Notes under the pieces: model-generated
Databases searched by the model: none
Told to the model about the DNA's origin: nothing
What the model saw: the letters and a program-made list of their open reading frames with translations, nothing else
NCBI RefSeq assembly: GCF_036227485.1
Contig: NZ_CP109479.1
Span: 9,796,001 to 9,860,000 of the forward strand
Reading direction: 5' to 3'
Origin: Streptomyces sp. NBC_01451
GTDB taxonomy: Bacteria > Actinomycetota > Actinomycetes > Streptomycetales > Streptomycetaceae
DNA: 64,000 nt
Translations under genes and position numbers: made by a program
In this document: positions 39,053-48,059 of the stretch, one piece after another
Layout: each line of letters begins with the position of its first letter
How positions within the stretch are numbered: the first letter of the stretch is position 1

Positions 39053-40552
39053 TCAGTCGCCGATGCCGGACTGGGTGGCGGCTCGGACCAGTTCAGCCGC
39101 GTCGGCCGGGCGGATGAACCCTGCGGCGACGCCCTGTGCGGTGGCGGCCGACCACTTCGCGACGAACGAGGCGTGACGGGGATACAGGGCCGCCAGCTTC
39201 TCGGCGGGGAAGGGGGTGGTCGTGCCGAACAGGAAGCAGAATGACGCCCCACTCTGACCGAGACCGGACAGGGCGGCGACCGGCGCGTCCACTGCCGGTG
39301 TGCGGAGGCCGCCGGCGACGTTGCCGTGAGCGTCGAGGACGAAGGCGGGTGCGGAGCCCGAGGTGTCCACCTGGAGGCGGGGTGCCCTGGCAGGCGGGAT
39401 GCCGGTCGTCACCCAGCGGTTCAGCGCGAACGTGGCGGTGTCCAGGACGTAGTGTGCCTGGCCGGTGTTGATCGGTGAGGCACAGCCGGTCCGGGTCGGG
39501 GGAGTGAGCATGGCGTTCAGCGCTCGAAGGCCCGTGGCTCCGCTGCCGTCGTCGCTCGTGCCGAGGCCGATGTATGCATCGGCGTGGGAGGTGCCGGCCA
39601 TCTCCCAGAGCCGGATGCGGGAGGTGTCGGCCTGCCGGGCCGACAGGGAACCCAGCGCGATGACGTCGGTCTCGGCCTGCACGACGAGCACTGGTGCGTG
39701 CAGGTCGGTGCGGAGGCGGACGGCCTGTGGAGTCGGCACGTCCTCCTGGGGAGCCTGCGACAGCGGTGCGCCGATGTCCCGGCGGCTGTGCACGAGGAAG
39801 CCGTCGTACACGGACACCAGGGGCTGGATCGCGTTGATGTAGGTGGTGAGGCGGAAGGCGGACTGCGACTCTCCGATGGCCTGCACGGTGCGCGGACGCA
39901 GCCCGTCGAGGACAGTGACGGCGGAGTCCCGGACGGCTTGGCCTGCCTGGCTGAAGATGTCGTAGGAGTAGCTGTCGCCGGGGTGGGACAGGCCCGCGTA
40001 GCGGACTGGGTCCGCGGTCTTGGTGGCGGCCACTCCGGTGGCCTGGGCGGAGACACCCACCCAGGCGTAGCCCTCGCGGATCAGCTCGTTGTGGGTGTAG
40101 ATCCACTCCGGGGCGGCGTCCAGTCCGCCGCTGACGTTCAGCCATTCGACGACGACGGTGCCGTTGAAACGGGCCGGATCGGCCGGCCGGTCCACGACGA
40201 TGCGGGTGGTGTACGGGGCGGTGCTCGCGGGTGTCACCTGCCAGCGTCCGTCGGAATCGAGGGGCTGCTCGGGCACGTAGGACGCGGCGGTCCCGGACAG
40301 GAAGTACTCGGACTGTGTGTATCCCACCGTGGCGAGGTCGAACGCCGTTCCCTGGAGGACCACGGCGCCGTTTCCGCCCGTCACCGGCCCGGTGACCGAC
40401 GGGCTCGCGGCTGCCCGGACGGGCGGCTCCGAGCCCGTGCCGCCGGACTGCGCGGCGACTGCGGAGGGGGTTGCGAGCATGAGGGGAATGAGCGCGGCTG
40501 CCGCCAACAGCTGGGGGCGGACTCGACCCTTCCACCAATATTGCATGGTCAT
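39053..40552 (-). CDS. Secreted alpha/beta hydrolase-domain protein (Abhydrolase_10 type)
   Basis: 499 residues from the ATG at 40552. A signal peptide precedes AVAAQSGG. The nucleophile elbow is GESQSA, in VQAIGESQSAFRLTTYINAIQP, and the family marks FNGTVVVEWLNVSGGLDAAPEW and YVGLSHPGDSYSYDIFSQ-like text (here VRYAGLSHPGDSYSYDIF) are present. The substrate class is unknown. The gene starts 13 bases after a cholesterol-oxidase-like enzyme and probably works on the same compound. Confidence 0.85.
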   Translation of the reverse strand: MTMQYWWKGRVRPQLLAAAALIPLMLATPSAVAAQSGGTGSEPPVRAAASPSVTGPVTGGNGAVVLQGTAFDLATVGYTQSEYFLSGTAASYVPEQPLDSDGRWQVTPASTAPYTTRIVVDRPADPARFNGTVVVEWLNVSGGLDAAPEWIYTHNELIREGYAWVGVSAQATGVAATKTADPVRYAGLSHPGDSYSYDIFSQAGQAVRDSAVTVLDGLRPRTVQAIGESQSAFRLTTYINAIQPLVSVYDGFLVHSRRDIGAPLSQAPQEDVPTPQAVRLRTDLHAPVLVVQAETDVIALGSLSARQADTSRIRLWEMAGTSHADAYIGLGTSDDGSGATGLRALNAMLTPPTRTGCASPINTGQAHYVLDTATFALNRWVTTGIPPARAPRLQVDTSGSAPAFVLDAHGNVAGGLRTPAVDAPVAALSGLGQSGASFCFLFGTTTPFPAEKLAALYPRHASFVAKWSAATAQGVAAGFIRPADAAELVRAATQSGIGD

Positions 40553-40565
40553 GACATCTCCTGGG

Positions 40566-42185
40566 TCAGAAAACACGGCCGACGTCCTGGCGGACGATGG
40601 TCTGCATGCTGTGTTCGGCGAGTGCGGCGATGGTCATCGAGGGGTTGCAGGCACCGGTGGAGCCGGGGATGCGGGAGCCGTCGAGGACGTAGAGGCCCTT
40701 GTGGCCGAGGACGCGACCGGTGAGGTCGACGGCCTCGCCCATGGGGACGCCGCCGAGGGGGTGCCAGGTGGAGGGCTTGGCGGCGTTGGTGTCGATCATG
40801 AAGCCGCCACCCGCCGCGGCGATGCCCCGCATGCGGGCCGCGATCAGTTGCTGAAGCGCGGCGTCGGCGTCGGCGGGCCACGTGAGCACGGCGTCGTCCT
40901 TGTCGGCGTCGTAGGCCCAGGTGCCGGCGCCGTCGACGACGCCGAATCCGACGACGGTCAGGGCTGTGACTCCGGGAGTCTGGATGGGGGATCCGGCGTG
41001 TACGACGGTGAGCGGGACGGGGCTGTCCGGGTCCTGGCCGCCGACACAGGCCGGCCCGCCCTGCCGGGTTCCGGCATCCCCGGACGGGTTGATCCAGGCC
41101 CAGATCCGGTCACCGTTGTTGCCCCACCCCGTGCCGACGGCATCGGGCAGATCCGGGACGAGGCCCTTGGCGCGGGACTTGACCAGGAGCCGGGTCGTAC
41201 CGGGGGAACCGGCGTTGAGGAAGACCGCGTCCGCGGTGATCCGGATCTGTTCCCGGACGGTGCCGGCCGTGTCGATGCGGTCGACGGACAGCACCCAGCG
41301 CCGGTCCGGGCCCAGGGCGAGGTCGCGGACGACGTGGAGCGGTGCCACCTCGACGAGGCCGGTGGACTCCGCCTGGGCGAGATAGGTGACGTCGATGGAG
41401 TGCTTGCCGCCGTTGTTGACGCCGAAAGCGATGTCGCTGCTTGTGTACGTCGCCTCGTACTGACCGGTCAGCTCGCCGCGGGCGTAGCTCCAGTCGACGG
41501 GCAGGGGCACCTTGAACGGGGTCAGGCCGGACTGGGCGGCGACGTCCTGGAAGAGACGAGAGGACTTGTAGGGGTCGGAAGCCAGCACGTCGTACGGGAC
41601 GGTCGAGATGCCCAGCACCCGGGAGACCGTCGGATAGGCCCACAGGTTCAGGTCGTCGTAGAGGTCCGCGGCCTGCGGTATGGAGGCGGCGAAGTTCGCC
41701 TTCGTCGGCTTCAGGGTCATCCCGTGGTACGTGATCGATCCGCCGCCGACCGCGGCTCCGCACATCGCGGTCATACCGTCGCCCTCGACGGCTTCGAGCA
41801 CGCCGGTGTAAGGCGTCCACGACTTGTCGACGCCGCCGACGATGGCGTGGTCGGTCAGCCAGGCGGAACGGTTGTCCATGTTCGCGAAGCGGCAGAACGT
41901 ACTCGAGTCAGGGCCGGTCACCCAGCGCCGACCGCGTTCCAGGACAAGGGTGGACACCCCGGCCCGGGCCAGCCTCAGCGCGGTGACACCACCGCCGAAG
42001 CCGGTGCCCACGACCACGGCACGTTCGCGCCGCTCCGTCACGGAGGCGGCCGCGAAGGGCGTCGCGGCGCGGGCCCGGCCCGCGCCGGTCACGGACCCGC
42101 CCGCGGCGACCGCGCCGAGGGCAGCCGCGGTCAACAGCCCGCGGCGGGTGAGTGTGGGGGAGGAGGAAGAGAGAGTGTCGGCCAT
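40566..42185 (-). CDS. GMC-type flavin oxidoreductase, cholesterol-oxidase-like, Tat-exported
   Basis: 539 residues. The Tat signal is LTRRGLLTAAALGAVAAGG. The FAD motif VVVGTGFGGGVTALRLARAGVSTLVLERG follows at about 57-85. The C-terminal active-site motifs WHPLGGVPMG (His) and GACNPSMTIAALAEH (Asn) match type I cholesterol oxidases of actinomycetes. These oxidise 3-beta-hydroxysteroids with release of peroxide. The steroid substrate itself is inferred. The operon is divergent from a TetR regulator. Confidence 0.87.
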   Translation of the reverse strand: MADTLSSSSPTLTRRGLLTAAALGAVAAGGSVTGAGRARAATPFAAASVTERRERAVVVGTGFGGGVTALRLARAGVSTLVLERGRRWVTGPDSSTFCRFANMDNRSAWLTDHAIVGGVDKSWTPYTGVLEAVEGDGMTAMCGAAVGGGSITYHGMTLKPTKANFAASIPQAADLYDDLNLWAYPTVSRVLGISTVPYDVLASDPYKSSRLFQDVAAQSGLTPFKVPLPVDWSYARGELTGQYEATYTSSDIAFGVNNGGKHSIDVTYLAQAESTGLVEVAPLHVVRDLALGPDRRWVLSVDRIDTAGTVREQIRITADAVFLNAGSPGTTRLLVKSRAKGLVPDLPDAVGTGWGNNGDRIWAWINPSGDAGTRQGGPACVGGQDPDSPVPLTVVHAGSPIQTPGVTALTVVGFGVVDGAGTWAYDADKDDAVLTWPADADAALQQLIAARMRGIAAAGGGFMIDTNAAKPSTWHPLGGVPMGEAVDLTGRVLGHKGLYVLDGSRIPGSTGACNPSMTIAALAEHSMQTIVRQDVGRVF

Positions 42186-42357
42186 GGGACTCCCATCGGG
42201 AGGTGGGGACGGACCAAAATTGGCGCATACATGTCAATTGCGGTGTTTGATCTGAGGCTGACGGTGCGGCAACAACGTACTGGGCCATGTCGCGGTGCGC
42301 CATACAGTCGCACCGTGACATGAATTATGATCGCTGCGTCTAGACGAGGAGGGGCGG
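42186..42357. promoter_or_regulatory. Divergent promoter region of oxidase operon and TetR gene
   Basis: This 172-base gap is markedly AT-richer than its surroundings. A minus-strand TTGACA (42232-42237) could be the -35 box of the oxidase operon. The words ACATGTCAATT and GTGACATGAATTATG repeat the same core on both sides and are candidate TetR half-sites. Confidence 0.4.
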
Positions 42358-43032
42358 ATGGCCGGGCGAGCCGGTGTGGGGCGACCGCCATTGACGCAAA
42401 GGCGTCGTGAAGCGACGCGCATGGAGATCGCCGACGAAGCGGTCCGGCTCTTCGTCGAGCAGGGTGTGGCAGTGACCACGGCGGAGGACATCGCCGCGGC
42501 TGCCGGGATCTCCACGCGCACCTTGTGGCGCTACTTCCGCTCGAAGGAGGAGTGCGCGCGCCCTCTGCTCGCGATGGGCATCGATGTGCTGACCGAGCGA
42601 CTGCGGGACTACTGGAGGGGCGGCCTGACGCTCGCCCAGGCGATCTCGGCCATCGAAGTTCCCGGCAATCCCTTCGCGCGGCACCTGGAGACCCTGCGCG
42701 GTCTCGTCCGCCTGAGCCGTGACGAGCCCGGACTGCGCGCCGTCTGGTTGGAGGCCCATTTCGACGCCGAAATCGTGCTCGCCGGCCTGATCGCCGAAGG
42801 TACCGGCCGCTCCGAGGACGACCTGGCCGTACGCCTGGAAGCGGGGATGATGAACACCGCGCTGCGTGTCGCGGTCGAGCACTGGGCCCTTCAGCCCCAC
42901 GAGGGGACCGACCCGCCGCTCGGTACGACCCTCGGCGAGGCGCTACAGGCGATCACCCGGTTTCTGGACGCCGACGCCTCCACTGACCCCGGCCGGAAAC
43001 GGATGATCCACCTACGGCCCATGGACTCCTGA
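42358..43032 (+). CDS. TetR-family transcriptional regulator
   Basis: 224 residues. The helix-turn-helix is EIADEAVRLFVEQGVAVTTAEDIAAAAGISTRTLWRYFRSKEEC, the typical first 60 residues of a TetR repressor, preceded by a basic arm. The C-terminal ligand domain is not informative. It probably represses the divergent flavin oxidoreductase operon. Confidence 0.9.
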   Translation: MAGRAGVGRPPLTQRRREATRMEIADEAVRLFVEQGVAVTTAEDIAAAAGISTRTLWRYFRSKEECARPLLAMGIDVLTERLRDYWRGGLTLAQAISAIEVPGNPFARHLETLRGLVRLSRDEPGLRAVWLEAHFDAEIVLAGLIAEGTGRSEDDLAVRLEAGMMNTALRVAVEHWALQPHEGTDPPLGTTLGEALQAITRFLDADASTDPGRKRMIHLRPMDS

Positions 43033-43161
43033 ACCGCGCGGACCTCGCCGCACAACAGCGGCGGGATGGAATCCCCTGTCCCTGGTCACCACCCCGCGCC
43101 CGGTGGTGAACTCGCCGTAGCCCCTTGCCCGGGACATCCCGGCACCCCTCCGCCGATAGCC

Positions 43162-43608
43162 CTAACCGGTCGGTCTGGGCAGGCGCAGGTGGGCGACGAT
43201 CTGCTTGCCTGTCTCCAGGCCGATGGTGTGCAGCTGGTCGCACAGGCGGGTGACCAGATGCAGGCCGTGCCCGCCGACGCGACGGACGTCGTGGGCCCGC
43301 AGGACGGGCGGCCGACGGGAGCTGTCACGCACGGTGATGCGCAGCAGCGCGGCGTCGGGGGTCACCTCCAGCGCCAGGCCGCCCGGACCGGGTGCGTGGC
43401 GCAACGCGTTGGTGACCAGCTCACTGACGACGAGCTGGGCGTCCTGGCTCGGGCGGTGTTGAGGTTGGTGACCTGCATCGGCCAGCAGTGTGCGCACTGC
43501 CGCTCGGGCGTCCGCGATGGACGCGTCTGTCGTGTCCCAGACGGCGCTGTACCGCAGGGCGGTGGGCTCCCGTTCTTCGGATGCCCGGGTTTTACGCGGG
43601 ATGACCAT
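43162..43608 (-). CDS. RsbW-like ATP-binding regulator
   Basis: 148 residues from the ATG at 43608 with GGGAAGAG upstream. The N box VSELVTNALRHAPGP and the G box VGGHGLHLVTRLCD identify the GHKL ATPase fold. It is the same family as the protein at 10189 and similarly stands alone. It is likely an anti-sigma-factor kinase or sensor partner. Confidence 0.87.
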   Translation of the reverse strand: MVIPRKTRASEEREPTALRYSAVWDTTDASIADARAAVRTLLADAGHQPQHRPSQDAQLVVSELVTNALRHAPGPGGLALEVTPDAALLRITVRDSSRRPPVLRAHDVRRVGGHGLHLVTRLCDQLHTIGLETGKQIVAHLRLPRPTG

Positions 43609-43904
43609 AGAACTCTTCCCGTGGATCGATTTTCCTTCATCACAGGTTGCCGCTATCGCATAATTTCGCCTACCCACTGACGTCCTGTTCATGGGGAATC
43701 CACCGGTCCGAGTTGATCGGCACCGAGCCGGTGACGGCGATCGAGGGCGTCGAGAAGCATGCCGTGAGCGCCCTCGGCGGACCCCGCTCTCGGCAGTGCC
43801 CGGAAATTCCGGCACGGCCGACGACCTGATGCGGCGGAAGAGTGCCCTGCGAATGGATCTGACGCGCATGCGTACGCCTTTCACCGTCCCGCCGTCCCGC
43901 CGTC

Positions 43905-43989
43905 CCACCGGCCACCGGCCACCGGCCACCGGCCACCGGCCACCGGCCACCGGCCACCGGCCACCGGCCACCGTCCCACCGGCCACCGG
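43905..43989 (+). repeat. Seven-base tandem repeat (CCACCGG)
   Basis: Nine perfect copies of CCACCGG (43905-43967), one variant, then two more copies. They lie in the 583-base gap between the RsbW-like gene and the DUF5707-type gene. No gene could be supported in this gap. The repeat length is a multiple of seven bases, so copy-number change would shift any frame. Confidence 0.9.
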
Positions 43990-44191
43990 CGCCGCCCCGC
44001 ACCGCGTGCCGAACTCGGTCCACGGCGGCTGCCGGCCGCGCGCCTTCGTCCTCACTGCCGAACAGCCTCTACTCAGGCTGGAGTTGAGTACGCGTGCTCA
44101 TACCCGGTGCCTCCTGCGCGGCCAGGATTGGGGCAACGGCGCGGCCAAGGGCGCCGGTCCGATCCAGTTGAGTCTGTTGGGGGAATTTCTG

Positions 44192-44644
44192 ATGGCGCGT
44201 CGTATCGTTCTGGCCGTTACTGCCGGTGTTGTCGTCCTCGGGGGTGCCGGAGCCTTCGCTCTCGCCTACGCCGGGGAACAGCCTCCTGCCTTGGCGCACA
44301 GCACCGCCCACTACGCGGCCCCCGCCGGCGACCGGGCAGGCTCGTTGACCTTCACCACCGACGTCACGGCGTCCTCCGGCGTCAAGGATGTGAAGGTCCT
44401 GGCCTGGCCGGCGAACTCGACGTTCGCCAAGCAGGAGCTGACCGCCAAGGACATGGCCTCTGCGGAGTCGGCCGTCTGCAAGCCGTCGGGCGGGGACACC
44501 GTGCGCTGCACCTACACGGTTCCCGTCACCCGTGCCGACGCCGAGACGTCCGAGCGGGGTCTGTGGCACGTCGCCGTACTGGCCACCGCGAAGGACGGCG
44601 ACACGAAGCTGGTCACCAGGGCTGCCGACTTCAACGTTGCGTGA
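44192..44644 (+). CDS. Secreted DUF5707-type protein
   Basis: 150 residues. A signal peptide (RIVLAVTAGVVVLGGAGAFALAYA) is followed by HSTAHYAAPAGDRAGSLTFTTDVTASSGVKDVKVLAWP and late WHVAVLATAKDGDTKLVTRAADFNV. This matches a small exported family that I know as DUF5707 in Streptomyces. Two cysteines (SAVCKPSGGDTVRC) could form a disulfide. The function is unknown. Confidence 0.8.
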   Translation: MARRIVLAVTAGVVVLGGAGAFALAYAGEQPPALAHSTAHYAAPAGDRAGSLTFTTDVTASSGVKDVKVLAWPANSTFAKQELTAKDMASAESAVCKPSGGDTVRCTYTVPVTRADAETSERGLWHVAVLATAKDGDTKLVTRAADFNVA

Positions 44645-44711
44645 TCCGGACGTACAAATGATCGTGGGGCGGGTGCGCTCGCGTGGTGGGGGCTGAGGAA
44701 AGCAGGTGGTG

Positions 44712-44942
44712 ATGTCGGCGAACGAGTCGTGGCGGATGTCGGTCGACGGTGAGGAGTTCGAGGTCAGCCAGCCGGACAACACCCCGGGCTCCTACGACTT
44801 CATCTGGCTCACCGGCCCCGACCCCGGGTACGGCTTCGGGTTCACCACCCACCCTCCGGTCCAGGCCGACACGGCCGAACTCGAGGAGGCCATCCGGGAC
44901 TTCCTCTCACAGGTCGACCCCGACACCGGGCACATCGAGTAG
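44712..44942 (+). CDS. Small conserved-looking protein of unknown function
   Basis: 76 residues, acidic, rich in aromatic residues in the middle (GSYDFIWLTGPDPGYGFGFTTHPP) and ending in a helix (TAELEEAIRDFLSQVD). An AGCAGGTGGTG purine run precedes the ATG. There are no signal or TM segments. Codon use is normal for the window, so it is probably real. Confidence 0.7.
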   Translation: MSANESWRMSVDGEEFEVSQPDNTPGSYDFIWLTGPDPGYGFGFTTHPPVQADTAELEEAIRDFLSQVDPDTGHIE

Positions 44943-45167
44943 CCACCAGTACCAGCATCAGTACCAGCACCAGTCCTCCAGGAACCGAATTCACCGTGTG
45001 CTGGACGGCTTCTGCAGGTCGTCGCATGGCTCGGCCTTGTCCGTTCTGCGGCCGGGTAGGTCATCGCAGACCACGGGTGACCACCGATCGGGTCGTCCAC
45101 GGTCCGTCACCTCGTACGCGCCGGACGGTCGGCCGGCGGACCCCCGCACACGTGTCCGTGCCCCGGA

Positions 45168-45836
45168 CTACGGTCTGGCCCTGACGAGTCCGGCGTCGTA
45201 CGCCATGATCACGGCCTGGATGCGGTCCCGGGCCCCGATCTTGGCGAGGACCCGGCCGACGTGCTTCTTCACCGTGGACTCGGTGAGGACGAGGCGTTCG
45301 GCGATCTCGGTGTTCGTCCAGCCCTGGCCGATGGCGACCAGGACCTCTCGTTCGCGGTCGCTGAGGGTCCGCAGCCGCGGGTCCTCGGCCGCGGGGACAC
45401 CGGGCGGGGCGAGCACCTGGTGGGCGTAGGCGTCCAGGAGACGCCGGGTCAGGCTCGGGGCCACCACGGCGTCGCCGGTCGCCACCGCGTGGATGCCCGC
45501 GATGAGTTCCTCGGGGCGGGCATCCTTGAGCAGGAAGCCGCTGGCACCGGACCGCAGCCCTTCGTAGGCGTACTCGTCGAGGTCGAAAGTGGTCACGATG
45601 AGTACGCGGGTACGGCCGCCGGCGGCGATGATCCGGCGGGTGGCCTCCAAGCCGTCCATGCCCGGCATGCGGATGTCCATGAGGACCACGTCGGGGCGGA
45701 GTTCCGCGGCCAGGCGCACAGCCTCGGTTCCGTGCTCGGCCTCGCCGACCGGGGTCAGGCCGGGAGTGCCCTCCAGGAGCATGCGGAACCCCATGCGTTG
45801 CAGGGGTTGGTCGTCGGCGATCAGCACAGTGGTCAC
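45168..45836 (-). CDS. NarL/FixJ-family response regulator
   Basis: 222 residues; GTG start overlapping the kinase stop. The receiver domain has the phospho-acceptor Asp54 in VVLMDIRMPG and Lys in FLLKDA. The LuxR helix-turn-helix is LSDREREVLVAIGQGWTNTEIAERLVLTESTVKKHVGRVLAKIG. With the sensor kinase it forms a two-component system next to an ABC exporter, which is its likely target. Confidence 0.93.
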   Translation of the reverse strand: MTTVLIADDQPLQRMGFRMLLEGTPGLTPVGEAEHGTEAVRLAAELRPDVVLMDIRMPGMDGLEATRRIIAAGGRTRVLIVTTFDLDEYAYEGLRSGASGFLLKDARPEELIAGIHAVATGDAVVAPSLTRRLLDAYAHQVLAPPGVPAAEDPRLRTLSDREREVLVAIGQGWTNTEIAERLVLTESTVKKHVGRVLAKIGARDRIQAVIMAYDAGLVRARP

Positions 45837-47197
45837 GGCAGCTGCTCTCCCGATGCCGACAGGGCGGGCGCGGCGGGTACTTCGAGCACGACGTCCACCA
45901 TCCAGCCGGGCCCGGCGTCACGGGGGCCGGCGGTGACGTCACCGCCGTACATGGCTGCCCGCTGCCGGATTCCGACCAGGCCGTGTCCGGGGTCGACAGC
46001 GGTCTTCGGCCCAGGCGTGTCGCGTACGGGGGTCCCCGGGGGATTGCCTGTGTCGGTGACCCGGATCCGCAGTCGGCCGGCCGCGACGGACACGGCGACC
46101 TCGGCGGTGGAGCCCGGGCCGGCGTGTCTGAGCGTGTTGGTCAACGCCTCCTGGACGATGCGGTACACGGTGAGCTGCACGCCGTTGCCGAGGGAGTCGA
46201 GTGAACCCTCGGTCCGGTAGGTCACCGCCAGTCCCGCCGCGCGGACCCGTGTCAGAAGGGGGTCCAGGTCACGGATGCCCGGTTGCGGACCGAGCAGCCG
46301 TTCGTGCTCCTGCTCCTGGCGCAGTACGCCGAGGACACGTCGCAGTTCGCCCATGGCCTGGCGCCCGGTGTCGCCGAGGATGCGCAGGGCCTCGGCGGAC
46401 CGCTCGTTGCGGTTGGCGGCGAGGGTGGCGGCGCCGTCGGCGACGCTGACCATGACGGAGAGGTTGTGGCCGACGATGTCGTGCATCTCCCGGGCGACCC
46501 GGGCGCGTTCGGCGGCTGCGGTGAGCTGGACGCGTTGGTCGCGCTCGATCTCCAGGCGGGTGGCGCGGTCCTCCAGGGCGGCCAGGTACATCCGGCGGAT
46601 GCGGAGGGTCAGCCCGACGGCGACGGCCGCTGTCGCCGTGCCCAGCATGAAGAACAGTCCGAGCAGCGGGTGCTCGACCTGCGCCAGGAGACAGACCGCC
46701 GAGGTGAGACCGATGAAAGTGAGCGCGACGGCCCAGCCGAGGACGCGCAGGGAACCGCACACCGCCAGCGTGTACAGGGTGACGAGGGCGCTGATGCCGG
46801 CTTGCTGCCAGACCCCCAGCGACCACTGGACCATGGACACCAGCATGATCGCGAAGAAGGCGACGGCCGGTGCCCGGCGGCGCCACCACAGGGGCACGAC
46901 GAGGGCGACGGCGAAGAGCCACAGCACGCCGGTCGGAAGCTGGGTGTGGCTGTTCGCCTCCCCGAAGGGACCGTTGCTGTCGGGGGAGAGCAGGTCGGGC
47001 AGGCTGATGAGGGCGACGATCAGTACCACCGCGGTGTCGAGCAGCCACGGATGGCGTACGTCCAGTTCCCGATGGCGGCTCTGCCCGCGCAGCAGACGGC
47101 CCAGGAGTGGATGCGCCCAGGCGTCGTCGAGCCCGGAGGACGGGGGGAGCGTCCTCCGGGCGGTCGACGCGGCGGCTGCCGCGCGCTGTGGACTCAT
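45833..47197 (-). CDS. Sensor histidine kinase (HisKA_3, DesK/NarX-like)
   Basis: 454 residues from the ATG at 47197 with GAGG just upstream; an ATG at 47206 is possible. About five or six hydrophobic segments lie between residues 50 and 200. The dimerisation/phosphorylation motif is ERARVAREMHDIVGHNLSVMV (His acceptor). The ATPase part has VQEALTNTLRHA and DPGHGLVGIRQRAAMYGG. It is coupled to the response regulator (GTGA) and lies 28 bases after the ABC permease. Confidence 0.92.
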   Translation of the reverse strand: MSPQRAAAAASTARRTLPPSSGLDDAWAHPLLGRLLRGQSRHRELDVRHPWLLDTAVVLIVALISLPDLLSPDSNGPFGEANSHTQLPTGVLWLFAVALVVPLWWRRRAPAVAFFAIMLVSMVQWSLGVWQQAGISALVTLYTLAVCGSLRVLGWAVALTFIGLTSAVCLLAQVEHPLLGLFFMLGTATAAVAVGLTLRIRRMYLAALEDRATRLEIERDQRVQLTAAAERARVAREMHDIVGHNLSVMVSVADGAATLAANRNERSAEALRILGDTGRQAMGELRRVLGVLRQEQEHERLLGPQPGIRDLDPLLTRVRAAGLAVTYRTEGSLDSLGNGVQLTVYRIVQEALTNTLRHAGPGSTAEVAVSVAAGRLRIRVTDTGNPPGTPVRDTPGPKTAVDPGHGLVGIRQRAAMYGGDVTAGPRDAGPGWMVDVVLEVPAAPALSASGEQLP

Positions 47198-47225
47198 GGA
47201 CCTCATTGTCGCTGGTTTTCGCAGC

Positions 47226-48059
47226 TCAGACGTCGGTCCGGACCAGACGGAAGGCCGCACCGGCGAGGGCCAGGGCCACCCAGCCGGCGAAGACCGCGAT
47301 TCCCGCCCCGGGCGAGAGGGAGTCGGCGGACTGGTGCAGGGCGTAGACGGCCGAGCCCGCGTTGCTGGGGAAGTAGGGGTTGATGCTGTCGTACAGCGAG
47401 TCGGGGAGCAGCGAGGCGAGGCCGGGGAGAATGAGGAGAATACCGACGAGGGCGGCGATGGCTCCGGCGGAGGAGCGCAGGAGCATGCCCAGCGCCACAC
47501 CGAATACGGCCACCAGTCCGAGGTAGACGCCGGCGCCGGCCAGGCTGCGCAGCACACCGTCGTCAGTCAGGGAGAGTGCGATCTTCTCGCCGTCCAGGCC
47601 CAGCGTGCCCAGCTGGAACGCCGCCAGCGCGGCGATCGTGGTCAGGACCAGCGCTGTCGGGCCGATCACGGCGCTCTTCGCCCACAGCACAGGCAGGCGG
47701 CGTGGTACCGCGGCGAGGGTGGAGCGGATCATGCCGGTGCTGTACTCGCCCGCGGACAGCAGTACGCCGAGCACGCCCACGGCCAGCGAGGCGAAGGTCA
47801 CGCCGGTCAGGGCGAGACTCACCGCGTCGGTGGCGCCCGAGCCCGGGCCGGGAGGCCCTTGGTTCGTGACAACGTCCGGACTGTAGGTGGCGGACGCGAT
47901 GGCGCCGAAAAGGACCAGCAGGAACACACCGACGGCCAGTGTGATCCAACTGGATCGCAGCGTCCAGAACTTGGCCCACTCCGAGCGCAGCACCCGGCGG
48001 CCGGTCACCTTGTGGACCAGCGTGCCGGAGACCTCCGGGGCGAGGGTGGTGGAGGTCAT
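47226..48059 (-). CDS. ABC-2-type transporter permease
   Basis: 277 residues with six hydrophobic segments. The N-terminus VTGRRVLRSEWAKFWTLRSSWITLAVGVFLLVLF is typical of actinobacterial ABC-2 permeases paired with a DrrA-like ATPase. The start overlaps the ATPase stop by one base (TGATG). It probably exports a peptide or antibiotic, or responds to cell-envelope stress. Confidence 0.9.
   Translation of the reverse strand: MTSTTLAPEVSGTLVHKVTGRRVLRSEWAKFWTLRSSWITLAVGVFLLVLFGAIASATYSPDVVTNQGPPGPGSGATDAVSLALTGVTFASLAVGVLGVLLSAGEYSTGMIRSTLAAVPRRLPVLWAKSAVIGPTALVLTTIAALAAFQLGTLGLDGEKIALSLTDDGVLRSLAGAGVYLGLVAVFGVALGMLLRSSAGAIAALVGILLILPGLASLLPDSLYDSINPYFPSNAGSAVYALHQSADSLSPGAGIAVFAGWVALALAGAAFRLVRTDV

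Noticed and set aside
43905..43989. Regular short repeats as a possible CRISPR array
   Set aside because: The unit is seven bases with no spacers, so it is a simple tandem repeat.
43691..44191. N-terminal extension of the DUF5707-type protein across the heptamer repeat
   Set aside because: The signal peptide begins at 44192; the extension is low-complexity and out of character for the family.
44943..44975. Repeated TACCAGCA/TCAG units after the 76-residue gene
   Set aside because: Only a few short imperfect copies; no structure or function apparent.
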